Shown here one piece after another: positions 1 to 9,229 of a stretch of 64,000 nucleotides of DNA. Origin of the DNA: DASSNU01 sp035701265 (GTDB lineage Bacteria; Gemmatimonadota; Gemmatimonadetes; Gemmatimonadales; Gemmatimonadaceae). Within the stretch, counting starts at the first letter, position 1, and the number at the start of each line of letters is the position of its first letter. The stretch spans positions 186,001 through 250,000 of the forward strand of contig DASSNU010000021.1 of the NCBI GenBank assembly GCA_035701265.1. Reading direction: 5' to 3'. The notes beneath the pieces were generated by a model, which was not told where the DNA came from, ran no database searches, and worked only from the letters and a program-made list of their open reading frames with translations. Both the position numbers and the translations under genes were made by a program.

Positions 1-1
1 C

Positions 2-298
2 GAGGGGATCTATCGCCTCTTCCATTGTGGCGACAACGATCCGACGAACGTCGGCAATCCGCACGAGTTCACCGTCCGACAGCTCGCCGAGATCGTGCTG
101 GAGCTCACGGGCTCGTCGTCGTCCATCGCGCACCGCCCGCTCCCGGTGGACGACCCCAAGGTGCGGCAGCCGGACATCACGCGTGCGCGTGCGATGCTCG
201 GGTGGGAGCCCACCGTGGAGCTGCGCGAGGGCGTGCGCGAGACGATCGCCTACTTCCGCTCGCTGCTGGGCTCCGACCGGATGCAGCCGCGTGGCTGA
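2..298 (+). CDS. UDP-glucuronate decarboxylase (UDP-xylose synthase), C-terminal fragment
   Basis: This is the last 98 residues of a short-chain-type NAD-dependent sugar epimerase/decarboxylase; the N-terminus lies left of the window. The visible part has the family's signature stretches VGNPHEFTV, PLPVDDPKVRQPDI and LGWEP, followed by a closing helix. That combination is typical of UDP-glucuronic acid decarboxylase, which makes UDP-xylose from UDP-glucuronate in the cytosol for envelope polysaccharide. The Rossmann NAD motif and YxxxK catalytic pair are outside the window, so activity cannot be judged. The stop overlaps the GTG start of the next sugar-nucleotide gene by 8 nt, indicating an operon. 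Confidence 0.85.
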   Translation, partial: EGIYRLFHCGDNDPTNVGNPHEFTVRQLAEIVLELTGSSSSIAHRPLPVDDPKVRQPDITRARAMLGWEPTVELREGVRETIAYFRSLLGSDRMQPRG

Positions 299-1277
299 GC
301 GGGTGGTCGTCACCGGCGCGGCCGGGTTCATCGGGTCGCACGTGGTGGACGCGTTACTGGCGCGTGGCGACACGGTGACGGGGCTCGACAACTTCGACCC
401 GTTCTACGATCCGGGGGTCAAGCGCAACAACCTTCGCGGCGCACTGGCGCAGGCGCGCTTCCGGTTGATCGAGGCAGACGTGCGCGACGCCGAGGGCGTG
501 CGCCGGACGGTGAGCGACGCGCGCCCCGACGTGGTGGTGCATCTCGCCGCGCGCGCGGGCGTGCGCCCGTCGATCGAGGACCCGGTCGCGTACGCGCAGG
601 TGAACGTGGGTGGTACGGCAGCGGTGCTCGAGGGGGCGCGCGCGGCGGGCGTCACGCGGCTCGTCGTGGCGTCCAGCTCATCCGTCTACGGAAACGACGC
701 CACGCCGCCCTTTCGCGAGGAGGAGCCGTGCCTCGCGCCGGTGAGTCCGTACGCGGCCACCAAGCGCGCCGGCGAGCTGCTGTGCGAAACGTACGCGACG
801 CTCTATCCGGCGCTGCGCATCGTGTCGCTCCGCTTCTTCACCGTGTACGGCCCGCGGCAGCGTCCCGATCTGGCCATCCACAAGTTCACGCGGCTCATGG
901 ACGCCGGAGAGCCGATCCCGTTCTTCGGCGACGGCAGCTTCTCCCGGGACTACACACACATCTCGGACATCGTGCAGGGCGTCCTGGGCGCGATCGGCCG
1001 CTCGGCCGCGCAGCCGCGCGGACATGAGATCTACAATCTGGGCGAATCCGCCACGACCACCCTCTCCGAGTTGGTGTCGCTGCTCGAGCAGGCGGTGGGG
1101 CGACCCGCACAGCTCCAGCGCCTGCCGGCGCAGCCAGGGGACGTCCAGCGGACCTTCGCCGACATCACTCGTGCCCGTGCGGTGCTGGGGTACGCACCGT
1201 GCGTCCCCATCCGCGACGGGATCCCCCAGTTCGTGGAGTGGTATCGCCAGCAGCGCGGCTCCCACACCGCCGCGTGA
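291..1277 (+). CDS. UDP-glucuronate 4-epimerase family protein
   Basis: A 328-residue extended SDR epimerase. It has an N-terminal Rossmann motif GAAGFIGSH (residues about 9-17), the acidic NAD-adenosine region LDNFDPFYD, a catalytic SPYAATK (Y154, K158) and a sugar-binding FGDGSFSRDYTHI segment. The D-N-F-x-x-F/Y-Y-D stretch after the second strand is typical of UDP-glucuronate 4-epimerases, which make UDP-galacturonate. The GTG at 291 is chosen because it places the Rossmann motif at the very N-terminus and overlaps the upstream stop; the open frame extends further left but is noise. Both this enzyme and its upstream neighbour consume UDP-glucuronate, so they probably set a branch point in polysaccharide precursor supply. 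The exact sugar substrate is inferred. Confidence 0.85.
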   Translation: MAERVVVTGAAGFIGSHVVDALLARGDTVTGLDNFDPFYDPGVKRNNLRGALAQARFRLIEADVRDAEGVRRTVSDARPDVVVHLAARAGVRPSIEDPVAYAQVNVGGTAAVLEGARAAGVTRLVVASSSSVYGNDATPPFREEEPCLAPVSPYAATKRAGELLCETYATLYPALRIVSLRFFTVYGPRQRPDLAIHKFTRLMDAGEPIPFFGDGSFSRDYTHISDIVQGVLGAIGRSAAQPRGHEIYNLGESATTTLSELVSLLEQAVGRPAQLQRLPAQPGDVQRTFADITRARAVLGYAPCVPIRDGIPQFVEWYRQQRGSHTAA

Positions 1278-1311
1278 ACCCTCCGGCCACAGGCGGGTAG
1301 AACAGAGGTTC

Positions 1312-2103
1312 ATGCCCCGATCCACATTCTCTTCCGCTCGCGGTCGTCTCCTCCTGGTCGTCGGCGTGGCGCTGCTCGCGGGCGCCTGCGCACAGGCGTT
1401 TCAGCCGGCCAAGTTCCATACGAACGACGACCTGTACCGCGCGTCGTTCGACCGGCTGCAGCACCACCAGTGGGGCGATGCCGTGGCCGGCTTCGACCGG
1501 CTCACGCTGCAACTTCCCGCGCGCGACTCGCTCATGCCGCTGTCCATGTACTATCTCGGCCGTGCGCACGAGGGCGCCGCCGAGTATCTGCTCGCGGCAC
1601 AAGCGTACAACCGGATGGCGGAGGCGTTCCCGGCGGACACGCTCGCGCCGGATGCGATGTACCGCGCCGGCGTGTCGTACGCCAAGCTGTGGCGGAAGCC
1701 GACGCTCGATGCCACGTACGGCCAACTGGCCATCGCCACGTTCCAGACCATGCGCGGACGCTACCCCACGTCGCCGCTCGCCGCGCAGGCACAGGAGCAG
1801 ATCGTGCGCCTGGATCGATGGCTGGCGCGCAAGATGTACGAGAACGGCATGTTCTACTTGCGCCGCAAGGCACCGTATTCGGCGATCATCTACTTCCAGG
1901 ATGTGGTGCGGCAGTATCCGGCCACCCCGGAGGCGAAGGATGCGCTGCTGCGACTCGTGGAGGTGTACCAGACGGTACGGTACCGCGAGGACGAGAAGGA
2001 CGCGTGCACCACGCTGCGCCAGCGATACCCGTCGGATGGCGATGTGCTGCAGGCGTGCGGGCCCGCTCCCGCCACGGCGGCGGCGCCGACCCCAACGCCC
2101 TGA
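1312..2103 (+). CDS. bamD: Outer membrane assembly lipoprotein, BamD/YfiO-like
   Basis: A 263-residue predicted lipoprotein. The N-terminus has two arginines, a hydrophobic helix and a lipobox LAGAC (Cys about residue 27), so it should be lipidated and sorted to the outer membrane. The rest is TPR-like helical repeats with recurrent YxxG/FPxxxxAPDAxYR units and the closing pattern YSAIIYFQDVVRQYP typical of BamD, the essential non-barrel partner of BamA in inserting outer-membrane beta-barrels. The C-terminus ends in an Ala/Pro/Thr-rich tail. nadD starts 4 nt after its stop. It could be a paralogous TPR lipoprotein rather than BamD itself, because BamA is not in the window. Confidence 0.8.
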   Translation: MPRSTFSSARGRLLLVVGVALLAGACAQAFQPAKFHTNDDLYRASFDRLQHHQWGDAVAGFDRLTLQLPARDSLMPLSMYYLGRAHEGAAEYLLAAQAYNRMAEAFPADTLAPDAMYRAGVSYAKLWRKPTLDATYGQLAIATFQTMRGRYPTSPLAAQAQEQIVRLDRWLARKMYENGMFYLRRKAPYSAIIYFQDVVRQYPATPEAKDALLRLVEVYQTVRYREDEKDACTTLRQRYPSDGDVLQACGPAPATAAAPTPTP

Positions 2104-2107
2104 CGGA

Positions 2108-2743
2108 GTGCGACTCGGCCTCCTGGGCGGCTCGTTCGACCCTCCGCACACGGGGCATCTCCTCGCGGCGAGCGATGCCTACGAGGCGTTGGAGCTCGAT
2201 CGTCTGCTCTTCATTCCGGCGGGACAGCAGCCGTTCAAGCAGGGGCGCATCGAAGCCACGGGGGCCCAGCGTCTGGAGATGCTCCGCCTGCTCGTGGGCG
2301 ACGATCCGCGATTCGGAATCGAGACCGCCGAACTGGAGCGGCCGGGGTTATCTTACACCGTGGATACGCTGGCGGCGGTGCGGGCGCGAGAGCCGGCAGC
2401 CCGGCTGTACCTGCTGATCGGCGAGGACCTGACCGGCGAGATGCCGCGCTGGCGAGAGGCGGAGCGCATCGCGCAGTTGGCCGAGGTGGTGCTCCTGACG
2501 CGCGGCACCAGCGCCGCGTGCATCGATGCCGAGGCGGCACCAGCGGGCGACGCCGGTCATCGCGGCGGCGCGCCGGAGATCGTCGTGCCGATGACGCGGA
2601 TCGCCACGCGGCGGGTGGACATCTCGGCCCGCGAGATCCGTGCGCGCGTACGCGCCGGACGTTCAATTCGAGGATTCGTGCCGGACGCGGTGGCGGCCTA
2701 CATCGGCCGCACCGCGCTCTATCGCGAGAGGACGACATGTTGA
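2108..2743 (+). CDS. nadD: Nicotinate-nucleotide adenylyltransferase
   Basis: A 211-residue nucleotidyltransferase that makes deamido-NAD from nicotinate mononucleotide and ATP. It shows the family signature GGSFDPPHTGHL at the N-terminus (HxGH, ATP binding) and a C-terminal ISAREIR resembling the ISSTxIR nucleotide motif. The GTG at 2108 is the only start that puts GGSFDPPH at the usual distance from the N-terminus. The gene sits 4 nt after bamD and its stop overlaps the secA start by 7 nt. Residues about 140-155 are an Ala/Gly-rich insertion in the place where many homologues are shorter. Confidence 0.93.
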   Translation: MRLGLLGGSFDPPHTGHLLAASDAYEALELDRLLFIPAGQQPFKQGRIEATGAQRLEMLRLLVGDDPRFGIETAELERPGLSYTVDTLAAVRAREPAARLYLLIGEDLTGEMPRWREAERIAQLAEVVLLTRGTSAACIDAEAAPAGDAGHRGGAPEIVVPMTRIATRRVDISAREIRARVRAGRSIRGFVPDAVAAYIGRTALYRERTTC

Positions 2744-5700
2744 AGCCATTGATGGCCCGCGTGTTCGGAACGCGGCACGCTCGCGAGCTCAAGCGCGTTC
2801 GCCCGATCGTCGACGAGATCAACGCGCAGTGGGAGCGGCTGCAGACCGTCTCGGACGACGAGCTGCGCGGCCAGACGGCGCGCTTCCGCGAGATCCTGCG
2901 CGAGCGCACGGGAGAGTTGCAGGCGCGGGTGGCCGAGTTGCGTGTGCAGAAGCATGACGCGGCGGATCCCGAGGAGCGGCGCCGGCTGGACGACGAGCTG
3001 AGCGGTCCGGATGGGAGTGGGGGCGCCGAGGGAGAGCTGCGCGAAGCCACCGCTGAGGTGCTGGACGAGCTGCTCCCGGAGGCGTTTGCCACCGTGCGCG
3101 AGGCGTGCCGCCGCCTGGTCGGCACCTCGGTCCGTGTGACGGGGCACGACGTGGTGTGGGACATGGTCCCCTACGACGTCCAGCTCATCGGCGGCATCCA
3201 GTTGCATCAGGGGCGCATCGCGGAAATGGCCACCGGTGAAGGAAAGACGCTGGTCGCCACGCTGCCGCTGTACCTGAACGCACTGGCCGGGCGCGGCGCG
3301 CATCTGGTGACCGTGAACCCGTATCTCGCACGGCGCGACTCGCAGTGGATGGGGCACGTGTACACGTATCTCGGCCTCACCGTGGGCTGCCTGGACGACA
3401 CCGAGCCCGGGACGCCGGCGCGGCGCGCGGCGTACCTGTGCGACATCACGTACGGCACGAACAACGAGTTCGGATTCGACTACCTGCGCGACAACATGGT
3501 CGTCTCGCTCGACCAGCGCGTGCAGCGCGGGCACGTCTACGCGATCGTCGACGAGGTGGACTCGGTCCTGATCGACGAGGCCCGCACGCCGCTCATCATC
3601 TCGGGGCCGGTGGGGAACGAAGGCGACACCGCGTACCGCGAGCACAACGCCACCGTCGCGCGACTGGCGCGCGCGCAATCCGACGTGGTGAACAAGATCG
3701 TGGCCGAGGCGGAAGCGGCGCTCGCCAGCGGCGACACGGACCAGGCGGCGTACTTGCTGTACCAGGCGCAGCTCGGCGCGCCCAAGAACCGGCGCCTGCT
3801 CAAGGTGCTGCAGGAGCAGGGCACCAAGCAGCTCGTGCAGAAGATGGAGCTCGACCACATTGCCGACCGCAAGCTGCCGTCCACACGACAGCGGTACCGG
3901 GACATCGAGGACCGGCTCTACTTCGTGCTCGACGAGAAGGGGCACAGCGTCCACCTGACGGACAGCGGCGTCGAGTACCTGGCGCCCACCGAGCAGGAGG
4001 AGTTCGTGCTCCCGGACATCTCCGAAGCGGTGCACCGGATCGACCACGATCCGGATCTGTCGCCGCAGGAAAAGCTCGATGCCCGCGCGCTCGTGGAGCG
4101 CGACTACGCGCTGACGAGCGAGCGGTTGAACGTCATCCATCAGCTCCTGCGCGCGCACGCCCTGTACGAGAAGGATGTCAATTACGTCGTGCAGGACGGG
4201 CAGGTGTTGATCGTGGACGAGTTCACCGGGCGCACCATGCCCGGCCGGCGGTGGTCGGAAGGGCTCCACCAGGCGGTGGAGGCCAAGGAAGGCGTGCAGG
4301 TGAAGGGGGAAACGCAAACGCTCGCCACGATCACGATCCAGAACTACTTCCGGATGTACGAGAAGCTGGCGGGCATGACGGGTACGGCAGAGACGGAGGA
4401 GACGGAGTTCTTCCAGATCTACGGACTGGAAGTGGCGGTGATCCCCACCAACAAGCCCGTCATTCGCGATGACCGCCAGGACCTCATCTACAAGACGCGG
4501 CGCGAGAAGTACAACGCGATCATCGATGAGACCGAACGGCTGCACTCCCTGGGCTTTCCCGTGCTCGTCGGCACGACGAGCGTGGAGACGTCGGAGACGC
4601 TGGCCAAGATGTTCCGGCTGCGCGGCGTGCGCGCGGAAGTGCTGAACGCGAAGTACCACCAGCGTGAAGCGGAGATCGTGGCGCAGGCCGGCCAGCCGGG
4701 GTCGGTGACGATCGCGACGAACATGGCCGGCCGCGGTACGGACATCAAACTTGGCCCCGGCGTCACCGAGTCCAAGCCGTCCGTGGTGAAGGATCCGGAC
4801 GGGAAGGACGTGGAGATCGAGGAGATCGGCGGGCTCCACATCATCGGCTCCGAACGCCACGAGTCGCGTCGCATCGACCGGCAGTTGCGCGGACGCGCGG
4901 GACGCCAGGGCGACCCTGGGGCGTCGCAGTTCTTCCTGTCGCTCGAAGACGATCTGATGCGCATGTTCGGCTCCGAACGCATCGCGCGCATCATGGACCG
5001 CATGGGCGCGCAGGAAGGGGAGGTGCTCACGCACCCGCTCATCACGCGCTCCATCGAGCAGGCGCAGAAGCGCGTCGAGTTGCAGAACTTCCAGGCACGC
5101 AAGCGGCTGCTCGAGTTCGACGACGTGATGAACCAGCAGCGCGAAGTCATCTACTCGCTGCGCGCGTTCGCGCTGGAGGGCGGGGAGGAGCTGAAGAGCG
5201 AGGCGCGATCGATGGTCGAGCGCGCCGTGACCGGACGCGTGGAGAAGGCGCTGGAGGGGTTGGATCCGCACGAGGAGTGGGACCTGTCGCTCCTCAAGCA
5301 GGAGCTCCTCATGCACTATCTCCTCACCATCCCGGCGCTCGACGAGGAGGGGTTCCAGCCGGCGGACCTGGACGAGGCGCGCCAGCTCGCGCTGGATGCC
5401 GCGCAGACGGCGTTCGACAACAAGTACCGCAGCCTCGCGCAGCACACCGCGCCGAACGGTCAAAACATCGGCGACTATCTGCTCGCCCAGGTGATGCTGA
5501 GCGTCATCGACGAGAAGTGGAAGGACCACCTGTACGATCTGGACCAGCTCCGCGCCGCCATTCACTACCGCGGATGGGGGCAGCGCGATCCGCTGATCGA
5601 GTACAAGCAGGAAGCGTTCACGATGTTCGAGGACCTCATGACGGACGTGTACAACACGTTCGCGGAGCGCTTCCTCCGCGTGCAGGTCGTCTTCCAGGAA

Positions 5701-6093
5701 CCTCCGGGCGGGCGGCTGGCAGCCGGCGCCGGTACGCGCCGACGGAGCTCAGGCGCGCCGGCAGTTGCGGCGAGCGGAGGCGATGGACAGGGAGACGGCG
5801 GACAGCCGCAGGGGAAGCGCTACAACGCACTCGGCGTGCTGGAGGACGCTGCCGCGCCGGTCACGTCGGCGGAGGAGGAGACACTCGACGTCGGGCCGGG
5901 AGAGTCTCCGCCCGCAGGTGAGGTGGAAGTTGCGCCGGAGCCGATGATCCTCGGTGCTGGAAAGGCGCGCCCGCTGACGTCGGCCGCACGCCCGCAGCCG
6001 GCAGCGGGGGACTGGAAGAGCGTCGGCCGCAATGATCCTTGCCCCTGCGGATCCGGCAAAAAATTCAAGAAATGCCACGGCGCGGGAGCCTGA
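2737..6093 (+). CDS. secA: Preprotein translocase ATPase SecA
   Basis: An 1118-residue cytosolic/peripheral-membrane motor that drives Sec-dependent export. It has Walker A ATGEGKT (residues 165-171), the DEVDSVLIDEARTPLI region (Walker B/DEAD-like), NMAGRGTDIKLGPGV, the QLRGRAGRQGDPG helicase motif, and a C-terminal zinc-binding SEC-C tail PCPCGSGKKFKKCH. It is about 200 residues longer than E. coli SecA (901). Two additions are visible: an acidic insert near residues 75-105, and an inserted segment after the DEAR motif (about residues 305-400) reminiscent of the insert seen in Bacteroidota-type SecA. A disordered linker rich in Gly, Ala and Pro precedes the SEC-C tail. The start overlaps nadD and has a GAGAGGA ribosome-binding site. 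Confidence 0.98.
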   Translation: MLKPLMARVFGTRHARELKRVRPIVDEINAQWERLQTVSDDELRGQTARFREILRERTGELQARVAELRVQKHDAADPEERRRLDDELSGPDGSGGAEGELREATAEVLDELLPEAFATVREACRRLVGTSVRVTGHDVVWDMVPYDVQLIGGIQLHQGRIAEMATGEGKTLVATLPLYLNALAGRGAHLVTVNPYLARRDSQWMGHVYTYLGLTVGCLDDTEPGTPARRAAYLCDITYGTNNEFGFDYLRDNMVVSLDQRVQRGHVYAIVDEVDSVLIDEARTPLIISGPVGNEGDTAYREHNATVARLARAQSDVVNKIVAEAEAALASGDTDQAAYLLYQAQLGAPKNRRLLKVLQEQGTKQLVQKMELDHIADRKLPSTRQRYRDIEDRLYFVLDEKGHSVHLTDSGVEYLAPTEQEEFVLPDISEAVHRIDHDPDLSPQEKLDARALVERDYALTSERLNVIHQLLRAHALYEKDVNYVVQDGQVLIVDEFTGRTMPGRRWSEGLHQAVEAKEGVQVKGETQTLATITIQNYFRMYEKLAGMTGTAETEETEFFQIYGLEVAVIPTNKPVIRDDRQDLIYKTRREKYNAIIDETERLHSLGFPVLVGTTSVETSETLAKMFRLRGVRAEVLNAKYHQREAEIVAQAGQPGSVTIATNMAGRGTDIKLGPGVTESKPSVVKDPDGKDVEIEEIGGLHIIGSERHESRRIDRQLRGRAGRQGDPGASQFFLSLEDDLMRMFGSERIARIMDRMGAQEGEVLTHPLITRSIEQAQKRVELQNFQARKRLLEFDDVMNQQREVIYSLRAFALEGGEELKSEARSMVERAVTGRVEKALEGLDPHEEWDLSLLKQELLMHYLLTIPALDEEGFQPADLDEARQLALDAAQTAFDNKYRSLAQHTAPNGQNIGDYLLAQVMLSVIDEKWKDHLYDLDQLRAAIHYRGWGQRDPLIEYKQEAFTMFEDLMTDVYNTFAERFLRVQVVFQEPPGGRLAAGAGTRRRSSGAPAVAASGGDGQGDGGQPQGKRYNALGVLEDAAAPVTSAEEETLDVGPGESPPAGEVEVAPEPMILGAGKARPLTSAARPQPAAGDWKSVGRNDPCPCGSGKKFKKCHGAGA

Positions 6094-6142
6094 GGCGCCT
6101 CCCCGCCGTCATGCCCTGCGGGCACGCGCAACCACGTGCGTA

Positions 6143-6183
6143 GCAACGATGCCGCTCCTGTCCACCGGGAGCGGCATCGTTGC
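6143..6183 (+). terminator. Strong hairpin terminator after secA
   Basis: A perfect 16-bp inverted repeat (arms 6143-6158 and 6168-6183, 9-nt loop) begins 50 nt after the secA stop. No uridine tract follows. Its right arm ends 3 nt before the chosen radC start, so it separates the bamD-nadD-secA unit from radC-rel. Confidence 0.75.
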
Positions 6184-6186
6184 GGA

Positions 6187-6945
6187 ATGTCTCGTCACCC
6201 GGCTGGCACCGTCGACGGCGCGCTCCGACCTCCCGGCTTCTCGTCTGGCCGCGCCGCACCCACTGCATTAAGTATTAGAGAGTTGCCGCGCTCGGAGCGG
6301 CCGCGCGAGCGGCTGATGGATCTGGGCGCGCATTCGCTGAGCACCGCCGAGCTACTGGCCATCGTGCTGGGCTCGGGGCACGGCGGGCGCTCGGCGCTTG
6401 GCGTCGGGCAGGATGTGCTCGCTCGATCGGGAGGATCGTTACGTCGAATCGCCACGCAGCCGATCGCCGTGCTCACGCGGCTGCCTGGCGTGGGGGCGGC
6501 ACGCGCGGTAGCGATCCATGCAGCGCTCGAGCTCGGGCGGCGCATGGCGGGAGAATCGCGGGACGACGGTCTCCCTTTCCGGTCGCCACAGGATGTCCAC
6601 CGGGCATTCGCGGCACGGTTGGAGGACCTTCCGGTGGAGGAGTTCCACGTGGCGATCCTCGACGCGCAGCACCGGCTGGAACGGGATGTGACGGTCACGC
6701 GAGGAATTCTCAATTCGTCGCTCGTTCACCCGCGCGAGGTGTTTCGTGAGGCGATTGCCGAACGGGCGGCGGCGATCATCCTCGTGCACAATCATCCGAG
6801 TGGAGATCCCACGCCGTCGTCGGACGATCGCATCGTGACCGAGCAGCTCGTCGCGGCGGGGCGGCTGCTCGGCATTCCGGTGCACGACCATCTGATCGTG
6901 GGGCGGGGGCGCTACGTGAGCTTCGTGGAGGCAGGACTGCTGTGA
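6187..6945 (+). CDS. radC: RadC family JAB1/MPN-domain protein
   Basis: A 252-residue RadC-like protein. An N-terminal SIRELPRSERPRERL motif is followed by a helix-hairpin-helix region (LTRLPGVGAARA) and a C-terminal MPN/JAMM domain with HNHPSGDPTPSSDD, the zinc-metalloprotease-like signature E...HxHx8-10D. RadC homologues are conserved, but their role is unresolved; the old DNA-repair label rests on a misassigned mutation. The start is uncertain. ATG 6187 adds about 28 poorly conserved residues before SIRELP, and the longer open frame from 6136 would run through the terminator hairpin and is rejected. The stop overlaps the GTG of rel by 4 nt. Confidence 0.88.
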   Translation: MSRHPAGTVDGALRPPGFSSGRAAPTALSIRELPRSERPRERLMDLGAHSLSTAELLAIVLGSGHGGRSALGVGQDVLARSGGSLRRIATQPIAVLTRLPGVGAARAVAIHAALELGRRMAGESRDDGLPFRSPQDVHRAFAARLEDLPVEEFHVAILDAQHRLERDVTVTRGILNSSLVHPREVFREAIAERAAAIILVHNHPSGDPTPSSDDRIVTEQLVAAGRLLGIPVHDHLIVGRGRYVSFVEAGLL

Positions 6946-9131
6946 CCACCGTACCGGTACCCAATCCGGTGATTCCGGGGTGGGAACTCGAGGACGAGAC
7001 GCTGCGCCAGCGCCTCGATCTCGAGTTGCTCGCGCGCGCCTACCGGTTCAGCGAGGCCGCGCACCGCGGGCAGAAGCGCGTCTCGGGTGAGGATTACGTC
7101 CGGCACCCCGTGGAAGTGGCGAAGATCCTGGCCGAGCTGCAGCTCGACTCCATCACCGTGGCCAGCGGGTTGATCCACGATGTGGTGGAGGACACCGATG
7201 TCACCATCGAAGACATCGCGCGCGAATTCGGACGGGAGATCGCGCAGATCGTGGATGGCGTCACGAAGATCGGGAACATCTCCTTCCGCTCCACGCAGGA
7301 GCGCCAGGCGGAGAACTACCGCAAGCTGCTGCTGTCGGTCGCGAAAGATGTGCGCGTGGTCCTCATCAAGCTTGCGGACCGGCTGCACAACATGCGCACG
7401 CTGGACCATCTGGCCGAGGAGAAGCGGCGGCGCATTGCGCAGGAGACGCTGGAGCTCTACGCTCCGCTCGCGCACCGGTTCGGGATGGCGCGCATCCGGT
7501 GGGAGTTGGAGGACCTGGCGTTCAAGAACATCGAAGCGGTGGAGTACAAGCGGCTTGCCAAGCTGGTGGCGCAGAAGCGCGGCGAGCGCGAGGAGCTGAT
7601 CGCGCGGATGCGCGAGCCGCTGGAGACGGAGCTGCGCCGGGCGGGGCTCCGCGACGTGGAGGTGACCGGCCGTCCCAAGCACCTCTGGTCCATCTACAAG
7701 AAGATGAAGCAGCGGGACCGCCCGTATGAGGAGATCTTCGACCTCCTGGCCATCCGCGTGCTCGTGAACAGCGTGCCCGACTGCTACCACGCGCTCGGCG
7801 TGGTGCACGATCGGTGGACGCCCATCCAGGAGCGCATCAAGGACTACATCGCGCAGCCGAAGTCCAACGGCTACCAGTCGCTGCACACCACCGTGTTCGG
7901 CCCCGGCCGGCAGTTGTTCGAGATCCAGATCCGCACGCGCGAGATGCACCGCACGGCGGAGTACGGCATCGCCGCGCACTGGCTGTACAAGGAAGACACG
8001 AAGAACGCCGACGAGCTGGACAGCCGCATGGCGTGGTTTCGCGAAGTGTTGGCGCTGCAGATGGACGCCCGCACTCCCGAGGAGTTCCTCGAGTATCTGA
8101 AGATCGATCTGTACGAGAGCGAGATCTTCGTCTTCACGCCGGCGGGCGACGTCATCCAGCTCCCCAAGGGCGCTACGCCCATCGACTTCGCGTTCGCGGT
8201 TCACACCGATGTCGGACTGCGATGCCAGGGTGCCAAGGTGAACGGGCGCATCGCGCCCTTGTCGCGGCAGCTCAAGAACTCCGATACGGTGGAGATCCTC
8301 ACCTCGCCCAACGCGCGGCCGAGCCGGGATTGGCTGGCGCACGTGCGCACGGGACGCGCGCGCCACAAGATCCGCCAGTGGATCCGTCAGGAAGAGCAGG
8401 CCACATCGGCGCGCCTGGGGCGGGAGATCCTGGAGCGCGAGGTCCGGCGGCGCGGGCTGGCGCGTCCGGACGACGATGCGCTCGCTCGTGCGGCGAAGGA
8501 ACTGAACGTCAACGACGCGCATCACCTGATCGCCTCCCTGGGGCAGGGCGACGTGCACGTCGGGCAGGTGCTCAAGGCGCTCTATCCCGACACCGAAACC
8601 ACGCTCGAGCCGGAAAAGCGAAAGACCAGCGCGTTCGAGCGGCTGGTCCAGCGCATGCGCGGGAGCAGCCGTGGCGTCCGCATCCAGGGCGCCGACGGGC
8701 TGATGATCCGCTACTCGCAGTGCTGCCAGCCCGTGCCGGGTGACCCGGTGGTGGGGTACGTGACGCGCGGGCGCGGGGTGAGCATCCACCGCGCCGACTG
8801 CCCCAATCTGCTCCTCCTCTCCCACGAGCCGGAGCGGCGTCTCGAGATCGACTGGCAGGAGATCAAGGGGGAGCTGTTCCTGGTCCGTCTGGCGCTCGAG
8901 GGCTCCGACCGGCGCGGGCTGTACGCCGACGTCGCGCTGGCCGTCACGGAATCGGGAACGAACATCAAGAACATGGAGCTGCGCAGCGGAGACGGCGGCA
9001 GCGTCTCCGGCTCCGTGCTCGTGGAGGTCGAGAACCTCGCCCACCTGCAGAAGCTCATCCGAGCGGTGCGCCGCGTGAAGGGGATCACGGACGTGACGCG
9101 TCGCGAGCACGTCGCGATCGGCGAGAGCTAG
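6942..9131 (+). CDS. rel: Bifunctional (p)ppGpp synthetase/hydrolase (Rel/SpoT family)
   Basis: A 729-residue stringent-response enzyme. Domains in order: HD hydrolase with intact RHPVEVA and IHDVVEDTD (about residues 48-85); synthetase domain with KSNGYQSLHTT and EIQIRTREMH (about 300-345); TGS domain (IFVFTPAGDVIQLPKG, about 397 on); a zinc-finger/helical region containing CCQPVPGD; and a C-terminal ACT domain (LALEGSDRRGLYADV). Intact HD residues suggest it both makes and degrades ppGpp, as a single long RSH in this lineage would. The GTG start overlaps radC, so the two are co-translated. A 98-nt gap to uvrB holds a -10-like element. Confidence 0.96.
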   Translation: MTTVPVPNPVIPGWELEDETLRQRLDLELLARAYRFSEAAHRGQKRVSGEDYVRHPVEVAKILAELQLDSITVASGLIHDVVEDTDVTIEDIAREFGREIAQIVDGVTKIGNISFRSTQERQAENYRKLLLSVAKDVRVVLIKLADRLHNMRTLDHLAEEKRRRIAQETLELYAPLAHRFGMARIRWELEDLAFKNIEAVEYKRLAKLVAQKRGEREELIARMREPLETELRRAGLRDVEVTGRPKHLWSIYKKMKQRDRPYEEIFDLLAIRVLVNSVPDCYHALGVVHDRWTPIQERIKDYIAQPKSNGYQSLHTTVFGPGRQLFEIQIRTREMHRTAEYGIAAHWLYKEDTKNADELDSRMAWFREVLALQMDARTPEEFLEYLKIDLYESEIFVFTPAGDVIQLPKGATPIDFAFAVHTDVGLRCQGAKVNGRIAPLSRQLKNSDTVEILTSPNARPSRDWLAHVRTGRARHKIRQWIRQEEQATSARLGREILEREVRRRGLARPDDDALARAAKELNVNDAHHLIASLGQGDVHVGQVLKALYPDTETTLEPEKRKTSAFERLVQRMRGSSRGVRIQGADGLMIRYSQCCQPVPGDPVVGYVTRGRGVSIHRADCPNLLLLSHEPERRLEIDWQEIKGELFLVRLALEGSDRRGLYADVALAVTESGTNIKNMELRSGDGGSVSGSVLVEVENLAHLQKLIRAVRRVKGITDVTRREHVAIGES

Positions 9132-9216
9132 CGGAGGAAGGGAAGGAGCAGGGCGCCGCGCTCCGGTGGGCGCGCGCGAATGTGGGCGCACTCCGAACAA
9201 AACCCGGCGGTGGGGT

Positions 9217-9222
9217 TATATT
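9217..9222 (+). promoter_or_regulatory. -10-like TATATT immediately upstream of uvrB
   Basis: TATATT ends 7 nt before the uvrB ATG, so transcription starting at the usual distance would begin at or next to the start codon. No convincing -35 hexamer is seen 16-18 nt upstream. The same arrangement occurs at alaS. Confidence 0.45.
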
Positions 9223-9229
9223 CCTTCGC

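Noticed and set aside
2719..5565. 948-residue open frame antisense to secA
   Set aside because: Long antisense frames are expected in high-GC genes. The + strand SecA is unambiguous and the antisense protein has no recognisable motif.
6136..6186. Longer radC start
   Set aside because: It would translate through the secA terminator hairpin and adds non-conserved residues.
6912..9200. 762-residue open frame antisense to rel
   Set aside because: Shadow frame of a well-supported conserved gene.
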